In this document: piece after piece, positions 1 to 7,237 of the stretch | Numbering within the stretch: the stretch's first letter is position 1 | Layout: each line of letters opens with the position of its first letter | DNA from: Treponema sp. | Lineage (GTDB): Bacteria > Spirochaetota > Spirochaetia > Treponematales > Breznakiellaceae | Length of the DNA: 33,426 bases | NCBI GenBank assembly: GCA_009786455.1 | Contig: WQTD01000005.1 | Coordinates: forward strand, 1-33,426 | Direction of reading: 5' to 3' | Translations under genes and position numbers: made by a program | Notes under the pieces: generated by a model | Databases searched by the model: none | Seen by the model: only the letters and a program-made list of their open reading frames with translations | What the model was told of the DNA's origin: nothing

Positions 1-525
1 AGATGAAAGAGATATAAAACCGTCAATGTTTTGCACTTCCTCCGGAACAGAATATTTTTGAAGCAGGGTAGCGGGTTTTTCCATACACGCTTCCCTGCTC
101 TCAACAGGATTAATAAGCCATGATTTTATGCGATTAAAATCTTCATCGCTTATTTTTCCGTAAACAGCGTAAATTTTTGAAGTGTGAATATCCGGCTTTT
201 CTTTTCCTGTGGCAAGGGAAATGCACTGGGCGCAGGAGTCGGCCCTCTGATCGAACTGCCCGGGATGATATTCAACAGCGAAAACATAGGCGCCGCTTAA
301 ATCGGGCAGAGTATCGTAAATAATATCAGCAGGAGGTTCGGAAAAAATTGTATTTTTTGAAGTTTCAAAATCATCAATGCTGATGCCTTCGGTAAAATAA
401 CGGTTAATTATCCGTACTTTTTCGACGTTTTCAATCTGCAAAGCAAGGCGCAAATCGGAAGCGGCAGACAGAGCTTCCTGCGCGTATTCGCTTTTTTTTT
501 CGACATAAACCTCAAAAACGCTCAT
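1..525 (-). CDS. purL: Phosphoribosylformylglycinamidine synthase, N-terminal part (runs off the left edge)
   Basis: This is the first 175 codons of a large single-chain FGAM synthase, which converts FGAR, glutamine and ATP to FGAM in de novo purine synthesis. The start MSVFEVYVEKK, then VEKVRIINRYF, GISIDDFE, FAVEYHPGQFDQRADS and NPVESREA, matches the PurS-like N-terminal domain of the clostridial/treponemal long PurL type as I remember it. The ATPase and glutaminase domains would lie beyond the window. The ATG overlaps the TGA of the upstream YibE/F gene (ATGA, 522-525). No Shine-Dalgarno sequence precedes it, but a good promoter lies just upstream at 532-560. No frameshift is visible. The family is clear; the rest of the protein cannot be seen. 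Confidence 0.85.
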   Translation of the reverse strand, partial: MSVFEVYVEKKSEYAQEALSAASDLRLALQIENVEKVRIINRYFTEGISIDDFETSKNTIFSEPPADIIYDTLPDLSGAYVFAVEYHPGQFDQRADSCAQCISLATGKEKPDIHTSKIYAVYGKISDEDFNRIKSWLINPVESREACMEKPATLLQKYSVPEEVQNIDGFISLSS

Positions 526-1721
526 TCATGGATTATATTTAATTTTTGACTGCCTATCAACATTCCGCCTGCGAATACCGTAAGCGGAGCGACAAGAATC
601 AAACCAAAGCAGCCGACTAGAGTGTGAATAATCTCTGATGATACCCAGACCATGTTGATGATATTTTCAAGCGGAACTCCCCCGGCGATAAATGTCATTA
701 TCATCGATGTGTATTCGGCGGAATAGGCGAGCATCAGCGTGGTTGTCATGGTGCCGGAAGCCTGCCGCGCGACCGTATAACCTGATCTCATAAGATTAAA
801 CCGCGTAATGGCGGGATTTTGCTTTTTTATCTCATCCATCGCGGCGGCTACATCCATGGCGAGATCTGTCATCGCTCCGGAAGCGGCAATGAAAATCCCT
901 GAAATAAAAAGATGCGCAAGGTTTAAATGTCCAAAGCCTGTAAAAAGAAGCGCTTCTGTAAAAGGACGCACAGCTCCGTGGATTTTAAACCAAGAAGTAA
1001 AAACAAAAGCAAGTATTGATGTTATTAAAATCCCGCCTGCCGCTCCAAGAAAAGCGGACATCGCCCTTCTTGAAAGCCCGCCGACAAGAAACAGGGTAAG
1101 GGATGTAATTAAAAGCGTTATTAAAAGCGCGCCGAAAATCGGATTCCAGCCGTGAAGTATCATGGGATAAAGAATTCTTATTAAAGCAGCGGCGGAAAAT
1201 GTAAATGAGATAAGGATTTTTATTCCCATCCATCCCATTATAAGAATTATTGCCGTGAAAAATACAATTACAAGAAATACAGTTTTCCCGCTGCGGTAAT
1301 GATCCATAATTTGCACATAACTAATTTGCCCCTCATCATCAAGGTTTACAACAGCAAGGGCAATATCGTTTTTCAGAAATACCTTGTCAATTTCCATTTT
1401 TCCCATCAGACTGTTTGACGCCGGATGGATTTCGCCCTTGAAACGTCCCGACAGCACTTGAACGTCAAGCTGCTGGCCTCCCTGCCTGACCGGGCCTATA
1501 ATCTTTAACATATCGTTATTCACTTCTGTTACGCGCACTCTTACGCGCACGGAATTTGACCGGTAGGCGCTTCCTTCAAATCCTGTCGGAATGAAAAAAA
1601 TCAATGCGGTTAAAAGGCCGCAGACTGCAATAAAAATAAAATCTTTTTTTGATTCTTTAAAGCCGCCCAGGATTTTAATTATCCTGAGCAGCCGTTTTTC
1701 AGGCGTTATGTCATCTGACAT
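522..1721 (-). CDS. YibE/F family multipass membrane protein (first of two in the window)
   Basis: This 399-residue integral membrane protein belongs to the YibE/F family, whose function is not established. It has an N-terminal membrane segment at about 28-46, an extracytoplasmic domain at about 50-143, then about seven hydrophobic helices. Conserved family signatures are the SGAMTDLAMD stretch (281-290) followed by an acidic/basic helix, and ASGTMTTTLMLAY (321-333). The ATG lies two bases after the stop of the alkaline phosphatase gene and has AAGGTG inside that gene as ribosome site. The stop overlaps the start of purL, so the three genes look like one transcript. A second, diverged copy follows feoB at 6061-7200. 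A transport or gating role is only a guess from topology. Confidence 0.8.
   Translation of the reverse strand: MSDDITPEKRLLRIIKILGGFKESKKDFIFIAVCGLLTALIFFIPTGFEGSAYRSNSVRVRVRVTEVNNDMLKIIGPVRQGGQQLDVQVLSGRFKGEIHPASNSLMGKMEIDKVFLKNDIALAVVNLDDEGQISYVQIMDHYRSGKTVFLVIVFFTAIILIMGWMGIKILISFTFSAAALIRILYPMILHGWNPIFGALLITLLITSLTLFLVGGLSRRAMSAFLGAAGGILITSILAFVFTSWFKIHGAVRPFTEALLFTGFGHLNLAHLFISGIFIAASGAMTDLAMDVAAAMDEIKKQNPAITRFNLMRSGYTVARQASGTMTTTLMLAYSAEYTSMIMTFIAGGVPLENIINMVWVSSEIIHTLVGCFGLILVAPLTVFAGGMLIGSQKLNIIHE
532..560 (-). promoter_or_regulatory. Promoter candidate for purL inside the end of the YibE/F gene
   Basis: On the minus strand, TTGATA (560-555) and TATAAT (537-532) are separated by exactly 17 bases. 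The purL ATG follows the -10 box after only six bases, so transcription would begin at or next to the start codon. The site lies inside the last codons of the preceding gene, so purL could also be read through from the phosphatase operon. Confidence 0.5.
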
Positions 1722-1723
1722 TC

Positions 1724-3199
1724 TCAGTTCACCTTCAGCCTCATCGCGTTTGCAAGCTTGTGAAAAATGTCGGTATTGTCGTAGTAACCGCCGAATATTT
1801 CCTGATGTATTCCGCTTGCGAAAGTCGGAACAGGAACGCCTGTGTGCGCGTAACTTGTCCAGCCGATCCCTGCGCTTTGATTCATCACCTGCGTTAATTT
1901 AACCGTGAGCGGCTCATAACCGCCGTAAAGAAGGTATTGATCCTCCGCGAAAGAGCGAACCTGCTCGCTTCCCATTGAACGCTGGAACGCGAATTCAATC
2001 TGTTCTTTCTGCACAGGCGTAAGAGTATCAAAGTTAATCCCGAATGACTGCCTTATTGCCGGAATAAGGTCTGTAAGTCTTGCGGCGGAAGGAGCTGTTC
2101 TTGCTTTATAGGGTTTTAATACTTCTTCATCAAAGGCAACGTATGATCTTGTCTGAAGCGCTACCTTGTCAAAAAAAGTATCGTACTGGGTGCCTGCAAA
2201 TCCTATTGTCATGCCGCCTGTTTCATGATCGCCTGTTACAACAATTAAAGTTTCATTCGGATGTTTTTTCGCAAAGTCAAGAGCTGTGCGGATGGCGGCG
2301 TCAAACGCGAGCACGTCATGAATAACGGCGCCGGCGTCATTTGCATGTCCCGCCCAGTCAATTTTTCCGGCTTCCACCATCATGAAAAAACCATTCGGAT
2401 TATCCAGAAGCTCAATCCCTTTTCCTGTAAAACCGGCAAGGGAAATTTCTCCTGATTTCCTGTCTATTTCATAAGGCATAGCTTCTGAATCCTGCAGTCT
2501 CTCGCTTACCGCTATTACCTTGCCTGCTCCCGGTCTTAATGCGTTAAAACCAGCTCTGGTATCAATATATGTAAATCCGTTTGCTTTTGCGATTTCAACA
2601 GCGTCCCTTTGATCGCCGTTTCTGCCTTTTCTCTGGACGATTGCGCCGCCTGCGAAATAATCAAAATCGCTCTGGGCAAGCTGGACAGCGATATCATACA
2701 TATCGTTACGTGAAGGAACTTTGGAATAAAATGAAGCAGGTGTAGCGTGATTTAGCGTTACTGTTGTAACTATACCGACTTTCATTCCTGCGTCTTTTGC
2801 GTATTCCGCAATCGTTTTGAATTTTTGCTTTCTTGCGGTGTCCATGTTGATGACGCCGCTTAATGTCTTGTTTCCGGTTGAAAGCGCTGTTCCGGCTGAC
2901 GCGGAATCTGTAATAAAGGTTCCCGCGTCATGTGTTGTTGTTAATCCGGCAATCGGAAAACCTGTAAAACCAAGACGGGTAATGTTTATGTCCTTTGAAG
3001 AGCGGGCGGTAGAGAAGACCTCTGAGGAAGTGATTTGAGTCATTGCCATACCGTCTCCGATAAAAAGAAATACGTACTTTGCCTGCCCCTCTCCTGTTAC
3101 GGTATTGACTGCGCTTTTATTTTCAACATTTCCTTTTGCGTATAAAGGTTGAAATACAAACGCAAGAATAAATAAAAAAACAAAAAAATTCTTTTTCAT
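1724..3199 (-). CDS. phoA: Alkaline phosphatase, exported (PhoA family)
   Basis: This 491-residue protein should hydrolyse phosphomonoesters in the periplasm or at the cell surface. It begins with a signal peptide (about 1-21, MKKNFFVFLFILAFVFQPLYA). Metal and catalytic motifs are in order: GDGM (48-51), TDSASAGTA with likely nucleophile Ser99, NHATPASFY (150-158), VEAGKIDWAGH with Glu276, Asp281 and His285, GDHETGG (Asp324, His325), and YAHTGVPVP with His452. These correspond to the two-zinc, one-magnesium site of E. coli PhoA. The start has a strong AGGAGG six bases upstream. Downstream genes are the YibE/F protein and purL. No Pho-box-like repeat was recognised in the short upstream region, so phosphate control is not shown. 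The gene symbol is by family only. Confidence 0.92.
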   Translation of the reverse strand: MKKNFFVFLFILAFVFQPLYAKGNVENKSAVNTVTGEGQAKYVFLFIGDGMAMTQITSSEVFSTARSSKDINITRLGFTGFPIAGLTTTHDAGTFITDSASAGTALSTGNKTLSGVINMDTARKQKFKTIAEYAKDAGMKVGIVTTVTLNHATPASFYSKVPSRNDMYDIAVQLAQSDFDYFAGGAIVQRKGRNGDQRDAVEIAKANGFTYIDTRAGFNALRPGAGKVIAVSERLQDSEAMPYEIDRKSGEISLAGFTGKGIELLDNPNGFFMMVEAGKIDWAGHANDAGAVIHDVLAFDAAIRTALDFAKKHPNETLIVVTGDHETGGMTIGFAGTQYDTFFDKVALQTRSYVAFDEEVLKPYKARTAPSAARLTDLIPAIRQSFGINFDTLTPVQKEQIEFAFQRSMGSEQVRSFAEDQYLLYGGYEPLTVKLTQVMNQSAGIGWTSYAHTGVPVPTFASGIHQEIFGGYYDNTDIFHKLANAMRLKVN

Positions 3200-3321
3200 G
3201 GAATCCTCCTAAAATAAATAATATTGAGTAAAAACTACCTGAGTTATGTTAGGATTTTATTTATTGAATGTGAATTTTTCTTTAAATTGGACTTATTTGA
3301 TAATTGAAGTTATCGAACAAC
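3200..3321 (-). promoter_or_regulatory. Upstream region of the alkaline phosphatase gene
   Basis: This is a 122-base AT-rich gap between the end of the DtxR-family gene and the phosphatase start, both on the minus strand. It holds a strong ribosome site (AGGAGG) at the phosphatase end and a weak -10-like TATTAT about 25 bases from the ATG. No convincing -35 box, hairpin terminator or complete copy of the feo palindrome is present; one isolated GTTAG half-site lies at 3248-3252. Confidence 0.3.
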
Positions 3322-3699
3322 TTAGCTACTATGTTTCAAATTTTCTATATGTTTTTTAATCGCCAAAAAACTTTTTTCGCTCATGGAGTGTTCCATTTTA
3401 CAGGCATCCTGCACGGCTGTCTTTTTGTCTACGCCCAGTAAAACAAGCCAGTCAGAAATCGCTACGTGCCTTTCATACATTGAATCGGCTATTTTTTTGC
3501 CTTTTGCTGTCAGGGTAATGCAGCCGTCATTTTCCATATGAATATAGCCTTTGGTGCGGAGGTTTTTCATCGCAACGCTTACGCTTGGTTTACTAAACTC
3601 CAGTTCGTTTACTATGTCAATTGAGCGTACCTTATCTGTTTTAAGGCTTAAAATGAGGATAGTTTCAAGGTAATTTTCAGCCGATTCGTGAATTTTCAA
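3322..3699 (-). CDS. DtxR/IdeR-family iron-type metalloregulator
   Basis: This is a 125-residue two-domain repressor: winged helix (about 8-75, with VRSIDIVNELEFSKPSVSVA as the recognition region) and dimerisation/metal domain (76-125). It lacks the C-terminal SH3 domain of DtxR and has MntR-like length. Aligned by eye to DtxR, the metal ligands are His78, Cys100, Glu103 and His104 in DACKMEH. Cys at this place is typical of Fe(II) sensors, whereas manganese MntR has Glu. The DtxR Met10 position is Asn9. The gene is divergent from feoAB, whose promoter carries two palindromes, so it probably represses feoAB when iron is plentiful. I chose the TTG at 3699 because GGAG lies six bases before it and the family usually starts near MKIHESAENYLE; a TTG at 3711 is the alternative. 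Confidence 0.87.
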   Translation of the reverse strand: MKIHESAENYLETILILSLKTDKVRSIDIVNELEFSKPSVSVAMKNLRTKGYIHMENDGCITLTAKGKKIADSMYERHVAISDWLVLLGVDKKTAVQDACKMEHSMSEKSFLAIKKHIENLKHSS

Positions 3700-3715
3700 T
3701 ATGCTCTCCAACTCA

Positions 3716-3745
3716 ATTATAGAGCTTTTTCCGGCATTCAGTAAA
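3716..3745 (-). promoter_or_regulatory. Promoter candidate for the DtxR-family gene
   Basis: On the minus strand, TTTACT (3745-3740) and TATAAT (3721-3716) are 18 bases apart. The predicted transcription start is near 3709, which puts GGAG at or next to the 5' end of the message and favours the TTG at 3699 as start. The -35 box is weak. Confidence 0.4.
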
Positions 3746-3767
3746 GAAAAATTTTTTCAAAAACCAC

Positions 3768-3796
3768 TTGACAAAATAGTTAGGAAAAGCTAACCT
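3768..3796 (+). promoter_or_regulatory. feoAB promoter
   Basis: A perfect -35 box TTGACA (3768-3773) is followed after 17 bases by TAACCT (3791-3796), a poor -10. The upstream palindrome (3779-3794) covers the spacer and the start of the -10, so a bound repressor would block polymerase. The message would start near 3803, inside the second palindrome. Confidence 0.5.
3779..3794 (+). promoter_or_regulatory. Metalloregulator operator candidate, site 1
   Basis: This is GTTAG-6 bases-CTAAC, a perfect 5-base inverted repeat. The half-site GTTAG is also the core of the DtxR/IdeR box (TTAGGTTAG/CTAACCTAA). It lies between the feo -35 and -10 boxes. Confidence 0.6.
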
Positions 3797-3799
3797 TTA

Positions 3800-3815
3800 G
3801 TTAGATATAACTAAC
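3800..3815 (+). promoter_or_regulatory. Metalloregulator operator candidate, site 2
   Basis: This is the same GTTAG-6 bases-CTAAC arrangement as site 1, with a symmetric TATA centre. Symmetry extends outward to about 22 bases (3797-3818) with two mismatched pairs. Its centre is 21 bases, two helical turns, from that of site 1, so two dimers could sit on the same face of the DNA. Confidence 0.6.
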
Positions 3816-3829
3816 CAAAGGAAACTGAC

Positions 3830-4060
3830 ATGACATTAAAAGACCTTGAAATCGGAAAAAGCTGCACCGTGCTGGAAGTGGGAGGCGAGAAGATATTAAG
3901 AAGAAGGCTTCTTGAGATGGGCATTACGCCGCGAACCGCCATAACCGTAAAAAAAGCAGCTCCCATGGGAGACCCAATTGAGCTTCTTCTGAGAGGCTAC
4001 GTACTCTCCCTGCGTCTTTCGGACGCGGAAAAAATCATTATAAAGGAAACAGAAATATGA
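3830..4060 (+). CDS. feoA: Ferrous iron transport protein A
   Basis: This 76-residue cytoplasmic SH3-like protein is the small partner of FeoB. Recognisable parts are GEKILRRRLLEMGITPRT in the middle and the final LRLSDAEKIIIK strand. It starts 15 bases after the second operator palindrome, with AAGGAAA as ribosome site. Its stop overlaps the feoB start (ATGATAA around 4057-4060), so translation is probably coupled. FeoA is thought to modulate FeoB pore assembly or GTPase activity. Length and position are normal. Confidence 0.93.
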   Translation: MTLKDLEIGKSCTVLEVGGEKILRRRLLEMGITPRTAITVKKAAPMGDPIELLLRGYVLSLRLSDAEKIIIKETEI

Positions 4061-6060
4061 TAATTGCAATAGCAGGAAACCAAAATTGCGGAAAAACCAC
4101 CCTTTTTAACCATTTAACAGGTTCAAACCAGAAAGTCGGGAATTTTCCAGGCGTTACGATAGAACAAAAATCAGGAATTTTGATAGGACACAAGGATGTT
4201 ACGATTGTAGACCTTCCCGGTTTTTACTCGCTTTCACCGTACACAAGCGAAGAAATTATCACGCGGGATTTTTTATTTAAACAAAAACCTGACGGGATTA
4301 TAAATATCGCGGATGCGACCAATATTGAGCGGAATCTTTATCTGACAATGCAGCTGATTGAAATTCAGATTCCGATGATTCTGGCTCTTAACATGATGGA
4401 TGAAGTTCAGGCAAATAACGGAAGTATCGACATTCAGCAGATGAGGGATACGCTTGGCATTCCTGTCGTTCCGATATCGGCGGCGAAAAAACAGGGTCTT
4501 GCCGAGCTTATAGAGCAGATGATTGAAACTGTCCGCCTGCGAAAAAAACCGCAGCGGATAGATTTTTGTTCTGGTGCCGCTCACAGGGCAATACATGCTG
4601 TCGCTCACCTAATTGAAGATCATACCCAGAAACAAGGAATCCCCCAGCGTTTCGCCGCGACAAAGCTTGTCGAAGGAGACGAGCTTATTTTGAAAAGCCT
4701 TTTACTTGATGATAATGAAAAAGATATGATAGAACACGCGGTCAGGGAGATGGAGGACGAACTCAAAACAGACCGCGAAGCTGCGTTAGCTGACATGAGA
4801 TACCAGTTTATCGAAGAGGTCTGCGGAAAATGCGTTATTAAGCCAAAGGAGAGCAGGGAGTACAGGCGCAGCGTCAGTTTCGACAGTATATTAACGCATA
4901 AAATATGGGCATACCCTGCTTTCCTGGGGATTATGTTTCTGGTTTTTTATCTTACCTTCGGAGTGATAGGAAACCGTTTAAGCTCCCTTATGGAAACCGG
5001 TATTGAGCTGTTAAGCGAAATTACAGATACAGCGTTAGCTGCATACGGCCTGAACCCTGTCATTCATTCACTTGTTATTGACGGAATATTCATGGGAGTG
5101 GGAGCGGTATTAATGTTCATTCCGCTTATTATCGTTCTTTTTTTCTTTTTATCGATGCTGGAAGATTCCGGGTATATGGCACGGGTTGCCTATGTAATGG
5201 ACAAGCCGTTAAGAAAAATAGGGCTTTCAGGGAGGAGTTTTGTTCCCATGCTCATGGGTTTCGGGTGTACGGTTCCTGCGATAATGGCGACACGGACTTT
5301 GGCAAGCGAGCGCGACAGAAAAATGACAGTGCTTCTGACTCCTTTTATGAGCTGCAGCGCGAAAATACCGATATACGCCATTTTCACAGCCGCTTTTTTC
5401 CCCGGAAATCAGGCTTTGGTAATGATCAGTTTATATATTCTGGGAATTGTCTTCGGAATAATATCAGGTTTTATCATGAAAAAAACAATTTTCTCAGGCT
5501 CTCCTGTTCCTTTTGTGATGGAACTTCCAAACTACCGTTTTCCTTCGTTTAAAACTGTTTTAATCCTTATGTGGGAGAAAGCGAAAGATTTTATTCAAAG
5601 GGCGTTTACAATTATTTTTCTTGCAACGGTAATTATCTGGTTTTTACAGTCGTTTGACATAAGATTAAATTATGTGACAACTGGAACACAGAGCATTCTA
5701 GCTTCGGTCGGACGTTTTATAAGCGTAGTATTTTATCCAATAGGTTTTTACGACTGGAGAGTTTCCACAGCCCTTATCACAGGTTTTACGGCGAAAGAAG
5801 CAGTCATAAGCACACTGGCAGTACTTACAGGAGCAGGCATGGCGGAACTTGGTAAAACACTGCATTCCTATTTTACGCCGTTAAGCGCGTTCTGCTTTCT
5901 TATTTTTACACTGCTTTATACTCCGTGCGCGGCTGCAGTTGCCACTGTTAAACGTGAGCTTGGAAGCGTTAAAGGGACTGTCTTTGTAATAATATACCAA
6001 ACTTTAATCGCCTGGTTTGCCGCTTTTTTATTTTACAGGATTGGTTTATTATTTCTTTAG
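4057..6060 (+). CDS. feoB: Ferrous iron transporter B, GTPase-permease
   Basis: This 667-residue inner-membrane Fe(II) uptake protein has an N-terminal G domain: GNQNCGKTT (7-15), switch Thr34 in FPGVTIE, DLPG (52-55), NMMD (112-115) and SAA (141-143). A helical spacer runs to about 270. The membrane part carries the conserved MLEDSGYMARVAY, GFGCTVPAIMATR and PFMSCSAKIPIY gate motifs with their cysteines, and YTPCAAAVATVKRELG near the end. It is shorter than E. coli FeoB (about 773), mainly in loops, and no essential motif is missing. It overlaps feoA by four bases and is followed without any gap by a YibE/F gene. No feoC is present. Confidence 0.96.
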   Translation: MIIAIAGNQNCGKTTLFNHLTGSNQKVGNFPGVTIEQKSGILIGHKDVTIVDLPGFYSLSPYTSEEIITRDFLFKQKPDGIINIADATNIERNLYLTMQLIEIQIPMILALNMMDEVQANNGSIDIQQMRDTLGIPVVPISAAKKQGLAELIEQMIETVRLRKKPQRIDFCSGAAHRAIHAVAHLIEDHTQKQGIPQRFAATKLVEGDELILKSLLLDDNEKDMIEHAVREMEDELKTDREAALADMRYQFIEEVCGKCVIKPKESREYRRSVSFDSILTHKIWAYPAFLGIMFLVFYLTFGVIGNRLSSLMETGIELLSEITDTALAAYGLNPVIHSLVIDGIFMGVGAVLMFIPLIIVLFFFLSMLEDSGYMARVAYVMDKPLRKIGLSGRSFVPMLMGFGCTVPAIMATRTLASERDRKMTVLLTPFMSCSAKIPIYAIFTAAFFPGNQALVMISLYILGIVFGIISGFIMKKTIFSGSPVPFVMELPNYRFPSFKTVLILMWEKAKDFIQRAFTIIFLATVIIWFLQSFDIRLNYVTTGTQSILASVGRFISVVFYPIGFYDWRVSTALITGFTAKEAVISTLAVLTGAGMAELGKTLHSYFTPLSAFCFLIFTLLYTPCAAAVATVKRELGSVKGTVFVIIYQTLIAWFAAFLFYRIGLLFL

Positions 6061-7200
6061 ATGATCAAAATAAAGATTCCATATTTATTGACAATAATAG
6101 CATCAATTTTGCTTCTTGGTATCGGGCATAAAATTGCGGTAAGCGATATTTATGATTTCAGTGTTTTTTCACAGGATACTGCAAGGGCGAGAGTATTGAA
6201 TATTGTTAATAATATTAATCTTGACGATCATGTCGATGAACCGATGCCTTCATTGGGAAACAGGATTACATTTAACGCTCAAATAACAAGCGGCGCAAGA
6301 AAGGGAGAAATTGTAAAAGCAGCGCAGAACAACACGGGTTTTTTAAAGGGAGCGCAGAGGGAAGTTACAGACGGAGCGTCAGTTTTACTTGTTTTTACAA
6401 ATAACGAGTGGTATTTCAACGGATTTTACAGGTTTAACAAGCTTCTTGCGCTTGGTTTTCTTTTCGTTATCTGCGTTTTATTTTTTGGAGGAAAAAAAGG
6501 TTTTAATACTATACTTTCCCTTGCCTTTACTTGTACTGCGATTTTCGCTGTTTTTGTTCCGGCAATTCTTTCAGGTAAAAATATATATGTAATGTCGCTT
6601 CTTGTGTGTTCATTTATTACTGTAATGACTCCCCTAATTGTAATTGGTTATAATGAAAAATCCCTTGCTTCAATAGCAGGCTGTGCCGGAGGAGTTTTAA
6701 TCGCAGGAATTATTTCTCTTGTAATGGATAAAGTATTGCATTTAACAGGCATCGTGGATGAACATTCGCGTTACCTTGTCAATCTTCCGGGAAACCTTCA
6801 GTTAAACCTTAACGCGATAATTTTTGCAGGTATTATTATAGGCGCAGTCGGCGCTGTCATGGATGTGTCAATATCCATATCATCGGCATTATGGGAAGTG
6901 AAAGAAAAAGCAAAAACAATAAAGTTTAGGGAACTTCTTAATTCCGGTTTTAATATAGGGCGGGATATTATGGGAACAATGGCGGATACTTTAATCCTTG
7001 CCTATATCGGCTGTTCATTATCGGTGGTTCTTCTTCTAAGCGTTTTTTCAGGCTCTTTCTTAAATCTTTTTAACAGTGAAATGATCGCTGTAGAAATATT
7101 ACAGGCTTTGGCAGGCAGTTTCGGTATATTGTTCGCGATGCCTTTAACAGCCTTTTTCTGCTCTGTGATTTACCTGAAAAATACAGAACCTGAAATTTAA
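6061..7200 (+). CDS. YibE/F family membrane protein, third gene of the feo operon
   Basis: The ATG follows the feoB stop codon directly, so this 379-residue protein is almost certainly made from the feo message. Topology matches the family: one N-terminal helix (about 6-26), a soluble outer domain (about 30-125), then about seven helices. Family signatures are GAVGAVMDVSIS (261-272) and GRDIMGTMADTLILAY (300-315). It shares this architecture with the protein at 522-1721, but sequence similarity looks low outside the signatures. The family has no proven function. Its place here suggests a link to iron uptake, which is inference from context. Confidence 0.8.
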   Translation: MIKIKIPYLLTIIASILLLGIGHKIAVSDIYDFSVFSQDTARARVLNIVNNINLDDHVDEPMPSLGNRITFNAQITSGARKGEIVKAAQNNTGFLKGAQREVTDGASVLLVFTNNEWYFNGFYRFNKLLALGFLFVICVLFFGGKKGFNTILSLAFTCTAIFAVFVPAILSGKNIYVMSLLVCSFITVMTPLIVIGYNEKSLASIAGCAGGVLIAGIISLVMDKVLHLTGIVDEHSRYLVNLPGNLQLNLNAIIFAGIIIGAVGAVMDVSISISSALWEVKEKAKTIKFRELLNSGFNIGRDIMGTMADTLILAYIGCSLSVVLLLSVFSGSFLNLFNSEMIAVEILQALAGSFGILFAMPLTAFFCSVIYLKNTEPEI

Positions 7201-7223
7201 CAGCTCTATTTTCCTGATTTTTT

Positions 7224-7232
7224 TGATATAAT
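7224..7232 (+). promoter_or_regulatory. Extended -10 promoter candidate for ligA
   Basis: TGATATAAT is a full extended -10 element (TG, one base, TATAAT). It ends five bases before the ligA ATG. There is no usable -35 box and no Shine-Dalgarno sequence, so a transcript would start at or next to the ATG. Confidence 0.5.
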
Positions 7233-7237
7233 GAATC

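Noticed and set aside
3236-3263. Possible second DtxR-type operator before the phosphatase gene
   Set aside because: Only one GTTAG half-site is present; the partner CTAAC is missing at the required spacing. The loose CCT/AGG symmetry is weak.
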